Assembly: GCF_030730875.1 (NCBI RefSeq)
Contig: NZ_JAVAMA010000002.1
Span: 434,001-498,000 of the forward strand
DNA from: Sphingomonas sp. DG1-23
GTDB taxonomy: Bacteria > Pseudomonadota > Alphaproteobacteria > Sphingomonadales > Sphingomonadaceae
Length of the DNA: 64,000 bases
Reading direction: 5' to 3'
Below the pieces are notes generated by a model. That model was not told the origin of the DNA. It ran no database searches and saw only the letters and a program-made list of their open reading frames with translations. Of this stretch, positions 58,444 through 64,000 are shown piece by piece. Numbering within the stretch: the first letter of the stretch is position 1; every line of letters begins with the position of its first letter. The position numbers and the translations under genes are program-made.

Positions 58444-59682
58444 TCAGGCGTTGAGCACGCGATCGTCGAACAATCCGAACGCCAAGGTCGAGGCATAGAA
58501 AGCGACGGCCTTTTCGCGCGGCATCGTGCTTGCCCATTTTCGCATGTCGAAGGCGGCATTCTGGAGCGCCATCAGCGCCTGCGACGCGACCAGCGGATCG
58601 ATCGGGCGGATCGGACCCTCGGCGATGCCGTCCGACAGCATGCCGGCGAAACGACGGGCGATGCGATTGGAGCGGTCGATCATCGTGGTGCGCACGCGCG
58701 GAGGAAGCCCCGATAGCGCAGTGGTGCGGAGCAGCGGGCCGCGCTCGGAGAATTGATAGTCGAGCAAGGTCGCGACCGTGCTCTCCAGCCGCTCCCAATG
58801 GCTGCCTTCATGGCTCTCGGCAAGGCGCTGGGCGTCGGCGATAATGTCGAAGCTGCGCTTGTAGCAGGCGATCACCAGCTCGTCCTTGGCGTCGAGATGG
58901 TGGTAGAAGCTGCCCTTGGTGACGTTGAGTTCGGAGGCGATGCGTTGGACCGAGGCGCCGCGATAGCCGAGTTCGTTGATCAGTCGCGTCGCCGCGAGCA
59001 GGAAGGCCTCGCGGCCCGGCTCGGGCTCGTCATGCTCGAGATCGAGCAGTTCGGGTGCCCAGACCTGTCCCGGCGCGGCGATGCCGGAGCGGAACACGTC
59101 CATCAGCCGCGCCTCGACCCGGGGATATTCGTCGACTTCATAGCGCGGCAGCCACGCGGTGAGCCAGAAAGTGTTCTCCAGCAGCACGTGGGCGCGCGCG
59201 CCATGGAGGTCGGTCTCGGCGCGGCTCGCGCCGGCGCCCCACAGGCTGCGGGTCTTGCGGAAGATGTTGCGCCAGCCGGCGAGGAGCTGGCCCTTCATGG
59301 GGTCCTCCATCGCGCGCAGGTCCGACAGGATCGCGAAGTCGCGCTCCTCGCCGCGACGGATGCGCGCGAGCCGCTCCATGTTGATGTTGAGATAGCGCGC
59401 GACCCGCGCCTCGGGCGTGGGCTCCTCGAGCGCGGCATCGAGCATCGCGTCGAGCCGCTCGAGCGTCTGCTCGAACGCGGCGGCGGCAAGATCCTCCTTG
59501 CGCTTGAAATAATAAGTCACCGACGTGGTGTTGAGCCCGACGCGCCGCGCCACGTCCGCGAAGGTCATGCCCTTCGCGCTTTGTTCGTTGATCGCGTCGG
59601 CCGCCGCGGCGAGGATCGCGTCGCGCTTCGCCTGGAAGCGCTTGGTGCCGCCGCCGCTCTCGATGTTTCCGGGTGCATTCAT
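58444..59682 (-). CDS. Tandem TetR-family transcriptional regulator (two HTH domains)
   Basis: 412 residues, about twice the normal TetR length. Two complete TetR N-terminal DNA-binding domains are present: about residues 18-68 (TFADVARRVGLNTTSVTYYF) and about 223-273 (ASVQRIASELNVTKGSFYHH). Each is followed by a ligand-type helical domain. It lies divergent from the acyl-CoA dehydrogenase gene with a palindrome in between, so it probably represses that operon and itself. The inducer may be an acyl-CoA or related acid. Confidence 0.9.
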   Translation of the reverse strand: MNAPGNIESGGGTKRFQAKRDAILAAAADAINEQSAKGMTFADVARRVGLNTTSVTYYFKRKEDLAAAAFEQTLERLDAMLDAALEEPTPEARVARYLNINMERLARIRRGEERDFAILSDLRAMEDPMKGQLLAGWRNIFRKTRSLWGAGASRAETDLHGARAHVLLENTFWLTAWLPRYEVDEYPRVEARLMDVFRSGIAAPGQVWAPELLDLEHDEPEPGREAFLLAATRLINELGYRGASVQRIASELNVTKGSFYHHLDAKDELVIACYKRSFDIIADAQRLAESHEGSHWERLESTVATLLDYQFSERGPLLRTTALSGLPPRVRTTMIDRSNRIARRFAGMLSDGIAEGPIRPIDPLVASQALMALQNAAFDMRKWASTMPREKAVAFYASTLAFGLFDDRVLNA

Positions 59683-59767
59683 TGCAATCCAGTCTAGCGA
59701 TTTCGCGGCGCAGCCAAAGCATTTTTTGAAGGTCCGTGTCCTGATTTTTCTCTACGCTCGGCCCCTT

Positions 59768-59783
59768 TACCGAATATGCGGTA
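59768..59783. promoter_or_regulatory. Candidate TetR operator, near-palindrome
   Basis: The 16-mer taccgaatatgcggta is symmetric at 14 of 16 positions and lies in the divergent spacer, 42 bases before the ACAD start. A second half-site, accgaat, occurs at 59805-59811, next to the ribosome site. Confidence 0.5.
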
Positions 59784-59825
59784 CGCTCTAGGCAGGAACG
59801 GATAACCGAATTGGAGGGTGCTGCG

Positions 59826-61109
59826 ATGGACTTCACGCTGGGCGAGCGGGAAACCTGGTTTCGCGATCGGGTGAAGGCGTTCATCGACGGGGAGATCCGC
59901 CCGCGCGACGGTGACTATCGCGCGCAGCAAAAGGAGGGCGATCGCTGGAAGGTGCTCCCGGTGATCGAGGAGATGAAGGCGAAGGCCAGGGCGGCGGGGC
60001 TGTGGAACTTCTTCATGCCCCCGCATTCGGGTCAGAGCCATGTCGACGACAGCTTCGCCTTCGAGGGCACCCAGCTCAGCAATCTCGAATATGCGCTGTG
60101 CGCCGAGGAGATGGGGCGGCTCGGCTGGGCCTCGGAATGCTTCAATTGTTCGGCGCCCGACACCGGCAATATGGAAGTGCTCCACCGCTACGGCACGCGC
60201 GACCAGAAGGACGCGTGGCTCAAGCCGCTGATGCATGGCGACATCCGCTCGGCCTTCCTGATGACCGAGCCCGCGGTCGCTTCGTCCGACGCCACCAATA
60301 TCGAGACGCGGATGGAGCGGGACGGCGACCATTATGTGATCAACGGGCGGAAATGGTGGTCTTCGGGCGTGGGCGATCCGCGCTGCAAGATCGCGATCGT
60401 CATGGGCAAGACCAGTCCCGAGGCCTCGCGCCACGCCCAGCAAAGCCAGATTCTGGTGCCGCTCGATGCTCCCGGCGTGAAGATCGAACGGATGCTTTCG
60501 GTTTTCGGGTATGATCATGCGCCGCACGGGCATGGCGAAGTCGTGCTCGAAAATGTCCGCGTGCCGGTCGAGAATGTCCTGCTCGGCGAAGGCCGCGGGT
60601 TCGAGATTGCGCAGGGCCGGCTCGGGCCGGGGCGAATCCATCATTGCATGCGGACGATCGGTGTCGCCGAGGAAGCGATCGTGGCAATGGCGAAGCGGCT
60701 GGTCAGCCGAGTGGCGTTCGGCAAAAGGCTGTCCGATCATAGCGTATGGGAGCAGCGCATCGCCCGCGCCCGAATCGACATCGAGATGACTCGCCTGCTC
60801 TGCCTCAAGGCGGCGGACATGATGGACAAGGCCGGCAACAAGGCCGCCCAGCTCGAGATCGCGATGATCAAGGTGCAGGCGCCGACCATGGCGTTGCAGA
60901 TCATCGACGATGCGATCCAGGCGCATGGCGGCGCAGGCGTGTCCGGCGATTTCGGGCTGGCGCACGATTGGGCGGGGATCCGCACCCTGCGGCTCGCCGA
61001 CGGCCCCGACGAGGTCCATAATCGCGCGATCGCGCGGGCCGAGTTCGGGAAGTACGGGGACTTCAAGGCCGATCGGGTTTCGTCGGGGGAGGTGGGGGTG
61101 AGCCGTTGA
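59826..61109 (+). CDS. Acyl-CoA dehydrogenase (ACAD10/11- or LvaC-like)
   Basis: 427 residues. Full ACAD layout: [20 protein letters not shown], the NGRKWWSSG block, [20 protein letters not shown] and [14 protein letters not shown]. The C-terminal [19 protein letters not shown] is the form seen in the branch that includes mammalian ACAD10/11, not the YEGT type. The ATG has gaggg eight bases upstream. It opens an operon-like row with alcohol dehydrogenase, an APH-type kinase and an SDR, and faces the TetR gene. Confidence 0.88.
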   Translation: MDFTLGERETWFRDRVKAFIDGEIRPRDGDYRAQQKEGDRWKVLPVIEEMKAKARAAGLWNFFMPPHSGQSHVDDSFAFEGTQLSNLEYALCAEEMGRLGWASECFNCSAPDTGNMEVLHRYGTRDQKDAWLKPLMHGDIRSAFLMTEPAVASSDATNIETRMERDGDHYVINGRKWWSSGVGDPRCKIAIVMGKTSPEASRHAQQSQILVPLDAPGVKIERMLSVFGYDHAPHGHGEVVLENVRVPVENVLLGEGRGFEIAQGRLGPGRIHHCMRTIGVAEEAIVAMAKRLVSRVAFGKRLSDHSVWEQRIARARIDIEMTRLLCLKAADMMDKAGNKAAQLEIAMIKVQAPTMALQIIDDAIQAHGGAGVSGDFGLAHDWAGIRTLRLADGPDEVHNRAIARAEFGKYGDFKADRVSSGEVGVSR

Positions 61110-61112
61110 TCC

Positions 61113-61195
61113 GTGCTCTTGCGAAAGCAGGAGCCCAGGATGATCGCGCGACGGCCTTTGTAACTCTGGGTTCCTGCTTTCGCAGGAACACGGGA
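61113..61195. repeat. Palindromic repeat, family A (copy 3)
   Basis: The left arm gcgaaagcaggagcccagga and right arm gggttcctgctttcgcagga are near-complements, as in copies 1 and 2. It lies between the acyl-CoA dehydrogenase and alcohol dehydrogenase genes and may attenuate read-through. Confidence 0.75.
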
Positions 61196-61205
61196 AGGGG
61201 ATGAA

Positions 61206-62291
61206 GTGAAAGCAGCCGTACTTTTCGAAGCCGGGAAGCCGCTCCAGATCGAGGACGTCGCAGTCTCGAAGCCCGGTCCGCGCGAGGTGCTGATCCGCAC
61301 CGTGGCGTGCGGCGTCTGCCGCTCGGACCTGCATTTCGTCGACGGCGCCTTTCCGCATCCGGTGCCGACGGTGCCGGGGCACGAAGCCGCCGGCGTGATC
61401 GAGGCGGTCGGCAGCGACGTCGCGCATCTGAGGCCCGGGGATCACGTCATCACTTTTTTCACCGTCTTCTGCGGCTCGTGCGAGATGTGCGTCTCCGGCC
61501 GACCATCGCTGTGCATCGATCCCTCGACCCGGCGCCCCGCCGATGCCGAGCCGCGCCTGAAGCTTGCCGGCGGCACGCCGCTGGCGCCGTTCCTCAACCT
61601 CTCCGCCTTTGCCGAGATGATGCTGGTGCACGAAAACGCCTGCGTCGCGATCAGCAAGGAGATGCCGCTCGATCGTGCCGCGCTGCTGGGCTGCGCAGTG
61701 ATCACCGGGGCGGGGGCGATCTTCAACGACAGCCGGGTGCGCCCCGGCGAGAGCGTCGCGGTGATCGGCGCGGGCGGGATCGGGCTCGCCGCGATCAACG
61801 CCGCGAGGATCGCCGGAGCGGGCCAGATCCTCGCGATCGATCCGATGCCCGAGAAGCGCGAACTGGCGATGAAGCTCGGCGCCACCGGCACGCTCGATCC
61901 CAATTCGGAGACGATCGTCAAGGACGTGCTCAAGCGCACCAATGGCGGCGTCCATTATGCGATCGAGGCAGTCGGCCGGCCCAATACCGCCGAGCTCGCA
62001 TGGAATATCCTCCGCCGCGGCGGCACCGCGACGATCCTCGGGATGATCGCGCCGGGGGGCAATGTCAGCCTGGCCGGGCCGACCTTTCTGACCGGCAAGA
62101 AGATTCAGGGATCGCTGCTGGGCAGCACGCGCTTCCCGATCGACATGCCGCGGCTGGTCCAGATGTATCTCGACGGACTGCTCGATCTCGACACGATGGT
62201 CGCCGAGCGGATCAAGCTGAGCGATGTGAACGACGCGCTCGAAAAACTGCGCGACGGCCACAGCGTGCGCTCGGTGATCGAGTTCGCATGA
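61206..62291 (+). CDS. Zinc-dependent alcohol dehydrogenase (MDR family)
   Basis: 361 residues. Catalytic zinc ligands are Cys38 in GVCRSD and His59-Glu60 in PGHEAAG; the structural zinc has four cysteines, in FCGSCEMC and SLC (89, 92, 95 and 103). The Rossmann motif is GAGGIGLAAINAA. It is a class III-like MDR dehydrogenase. A GTG start is set by aaggggatgaa just before it. The stop overlaps the kinase ATG (ATGA), so the two proteins are coupled. Substrate unknown; a hydroxy-acid or alcohol in the same pathway is likely. Confidence 0.9.
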   Translation: MKAAVLFEAGKPLQIEDVAVSKPGPREVLIRTVACGVCRSDLHFVDGAFPHPVPTVPGHEAAGVIEAVGSDVAHLRPGDHVITFFTVFCGSCEMCVSGRPSLCIDPSTRRPADAEPRLKLAGGTPLAPFLNLSAFAEMMLVHENACVAISKEMPLDRAALLGCAVITGAGAIFNDSRVRPGESVAVIGAGGIGLAAINAARIAGAGQILAIDPMPEKRELAMKLGATGTLDPNSETIVKDVLKRTNGGVHYAIEAVGRPNTAELAWNILRRGGTATILGMIAPGGNVSLAGPTFLTGKKIQGSLLGSTRFPIDMPRLVQMYLDGLLDLDTMVAERIKLSDVNDALEKLRDGHSVRSVIEFA

Positions 62292-63304
62292 GCGATCTCG
62301 ACGAAGCGCGCCTCGGCGCATGGCTGGACGCAAACGTCGCGGGCTTCGCCGGGCCGTTCGCGGTCGAGAAGTTCGCAGGCGGGCAGAGCAACCCGACCTA
62401 TCGCATTGATGCGGCAAGCGGATCCTATGTGCTGCGCCGCAAGCCATTCGGGCCGATCCTGCCCTCTGCACATGCCGTCGAGCGCGAGCATCAGCTGATT
62501 GCGGCGCTGCATCCCACCGGCTTCCCGGTCGCACGGCCCTATGGCCTTTGCGAGGACGCGCAAGTGATCGGCGCGCCTTTCTACATCATGGAAATGGTCG
62601 AAGGGCGGACCTTCTGGGACGGCGCGCTGCCCGATATGGCCTCGGGCGAGCGCACCGTGATCTATGAGGTGATCGTCGATACGCTCGCGGCGCTGCATTC
62701 GATCGATTACGAAGCGGTCGGGCTCGGCGAATATGGCAAACCGGGCAATTATTTCGAGCGGCAGGTGGCGCGCTGGTCGAAGCAATACCGGATGAGCCAG
62801 ACCGACGACATGCCCGAGGTCGAGCGGCTGATCGAGTGGCTGCCTCGCACCGTGCCGGCGCAGACCCGCACGTCGATCGTCCATGGCGATTTCCGCATCG
62901 ACAACATGATCTTCGCAGCTGCCGAGCCCCGGGTGCTGGCGGTGCTGGACTGGGAGCTCTCGACGCTCGGCGATCCGCTGGCCGATTTCTCCTATTTCCT
63001 GATGAGCTGGGTGACCGCGCCCGAGGGGCGGTCTGGGGTGCAGGGGCTGACCGGGCCCGAGACCGGCATCCCGACGCTGGAGGCGATGGTGCAACGCTAT
63101 TGCGCGGCGACCGGGCGCGATGGCGTGCCCGACCTCAACTGGTATTTCGCGTATAATCTCTTCCGGCTCACCGGGATCGTTCAGGGGATCAAGAAAAGGA
63201 TCATCGACGGCAATGCGTCGAGCGACCAGGCGGCGAAGACCGTCGAGCGGCTGCCCGGGCTCGCGGCATCGGCCTGGCATTTCGCGCGCGAGGCGGGGGC
63301 CTAG
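62288..63304 (+). CDS. APH-family phosphotransferase (ACAD-associated kinase)
   Basis: 338 residues. The aminoglycoside-kinase-like fold is clear: a glycine-rich loop in GGQSNPTYRI, catalytic HGDFRIDN (residues 199-206) and the metal aspartate in LAVLDWELSTLGDPLADF. This class is the bacterial counterpart of the kinase half of ACAD10/11 and of LvaA, which phosphorylate a hydroxyl on 4-hydroxyacyl-CoA. Antibiotic resistance is not implied. It overlaps the alcohol dehydrogenase gene by ATGA. Confidence 0.86.
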   Translation: MSDLDEARLGAWLDANVAGFAGPFAVEKFAGGQSNPTYRIDAASGSYVLRRKPFGPILPSAHAVEREHQLIAALHPTGFPVARPYGLCEDAQVIGAPFYIMEMVEGRTFWDGALPDMASGERTVIYEVIVDTLAALHSIDYEAVGLGEYGKPGNYFERQVARWSKQYRMSQTDDMPEVERLIEWLPRTVPAQTRTSIVHGDFRIDNMIFAAAEPRVLAVLDWELSTLGDPLADFSYFLMSWVTAPEGRSGVQGLTGPETGIPTLEAMVQRYCAATGRDGVPDLNWYFAYNLFRLTGIVQGIKKRIIDGNASSDQAAKTVERLPGLAASAWHFAREAGA

Positions 63305-63320
63305 CTTTCGCAGTCTCCCT

Positions 63321-63429
63321 GCGTCACCCCGGCCTTGTGCCGGGGGCCACCGGGAGGCGAGAGAAGAAGCAAGAGGCTGGAGGTCAGCTGGCGCGCATAG
63401 TGGACCCCGGCACAAGGCCGGGGTGATGA
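63321..63429. repeat. Palindromic repeat, family C (copy 2)
   Basis: The left arm gtcaccccggccttgtgccg and the right arm ccccggcacaaggccggggt are near-perfect complements, about 50 bases apart. It separates the kinase and SDR genes. Confidence 0.75.
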
Positions 63430-63442
63430 TTTGGTGGGTGAG

Positions 63443-64000
63443 ATGAGCGGATTGTTCGACCTGACCGGCAAAATAGCGATCGTCACCGGATCGACCCGCG
63501 GGATCGGCCGCGCATCAGCCGAGGCGCTCGCGGCCCACGGCGCGAAGGTGGTGATCTCCAGCCGCAAGCAGGACGCCTGCGACGAAGTCGCCGCGGAGAT
63601 CGACGCGCGCTTCGGCGAAGGCACCGCGCTGGCGGTGGCGGCAAGCATCTCGGACAAGGCGGCGCTGGCGCATCTCGTCAGCGAAACGCGGCGCGTGTTC
63701 GGGCGGGTCGACATTCTCGTCTGCAACGCCGCGTCGAATCCCTATTACGGCCCGCTCGAAGGCATCGCCGACGATCAGTTCCGTAAGACCCTCGACAACA
63801 ACATTCTCTCCAATCACTGGCTGATCCAGATGGTCGCGCCCGAGATGCGGGCGCGCAAAGCCGGATCTATCGTCATCGTTTCGTCGATTGGCGGCCTGCG
63901 CGGATCGCCGGTGATCGGCGCGTACAACGTCTCCAAGGCCGCCGACTTCCAGCTCGCGCGCAACTATGCGGTGGAGTTCGGGCCGGACAATGTGCGGGTC
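63443..64000 (+). CDS. Short-chain dehydrogenase/reductase, 3' partial
   Basis: The frame runs off the end of the window after 186 codons. The NAD(P) motif TGSTRGIG (residues 15-22), the NAAS block, catalytic serine in VIVSSIGG (147/148), and the YNVSK motif with tyrosine 161 and lysine 165 are all present. It reads as a classical SDR of the 3-oxoacyl-reductase type. It is the fourth gene of the row headed by the acyl-CoA dehydrogenase and may act on the same acyl chain. Confidence 0.9.
   Translation, partial: MSGLFDLTGKIAIVTGSTRGIGRASAEALAAHGAKVVISSRKQDACDEVAAEIDARFGEGTALAVAASISDKAALAHLVSETRRVFGRVDILVCNAASNPYYGPLEGIADDQFRKTLDNNILSNHWLIQMVAPEMRARKAGSIVIVSSIGGLRGSPVIGAYNVSKAADFQLARNYAVEFGPDNVRV

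Noticed and set aside
59694..62534. A very long open frame on the minus strand opposite the acyl-CoA dehydrogenase, alcohol dehydrogenase and kinase genes.
   Set aside because: High-G+C coding DNA often leaves the opposite strand open. The translated frame shows Arg/Ala/His-rich, low-complexity sequence without domain motifs, and the plus-strand genes have clear family motifs and overlaps.
62288..63304. Aminoglycoside resistance gene, because of the APH fold.
   Set aside because: The sequence context (LAVLDWELSTLGDPLADF), neighbours (ACAD, ADH, SDR) and lack of mobile elements fit the ACAD-associated kinase class, not antibiotic kinases.

Overview
The window is a gene-dense, high-G+C chromosomal segment whose gene content and order fit an alphaproteobacterium of the order Sphingomonadales (Sphingomonas or a close relative). 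The indicators are a CckA-type hybrid kinase, the chvI-chvG-hprK-rapZ-EIIA-HPr cluster beside pckA, the lptD-surA-pdxA-rsmA cluster, DUF6894 and DUF885 proteins, a large TonB-dependent receptor, and many short palindromic repeats between genes. No tRNA, rRNA, CRISPR array, insertion sequence or prophage was seen. No gene-free stretch exceeds about 300 bases. Genus assignment is an inference from content, not a database result.

Layout. 1-9.4 kb: 3' part of an M13 metallopeptidase, cckA, a lone receiver, a lower-G+C membrane protein, a MOSC protein, a crotonase-fold protein without the usual glutamates, an N-formylglutamate amidohydrolase-like protein and ilvD. 9.4-19.1 kb: housekeeping genes for metabolite repair (nnrD), RNA modification (RumA-like, truA, TrmH-like), translation (fmt, def) and DNA repair (recR, rmuC). 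19.2-25.3 kb: regulatory PTS (HPr, EIIA, RapZ, HprK), ChvG/ChvI and divergent pckA. 25.4-34.7 kb: small unknown proteins, a SPFH/NfeD/DUF885/monooxygenase-like operon, a CoA ester lyase and guaB-rsmB-TPR. 34.7-42.3 kb: envelope biogenesis (lptD, surA) with pdxA and rsmA, then holC, ndk and DUF6894. 42.3-44.9 kb: a histidine kinase and response regulator in line behind an EF-hand protein.

From 45 kb to the end the content is accessory and lipid-oriented: an acyl-CoA ligase and thioesterase pair, GST, two MFS transporters, a tandem acyl-CoA dehydrogenase pair, a TonB-dependent receptor, a chemoreceptor, a double-headed TetR regulator, and a divergent row of acyl-CoA dehydrogenase, zinc alcohol dehydrogenase, APH-type kinase and SDR. 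Pairing an APH-type kinase with this kind of acyl-CoA dehydrogenase resembles the LvaA/LvaC and ACAD10/11 logic for 4-hydroxyacyl-CoA. It is the most interesting functional hypothesis here.

Many same-strand neighbours overlap by ATGA, GTGA or TTGA, which suggests translational coupling. Several families of 20-200 bp palindromic elements sit between genes and sometimes run into predicted starts.
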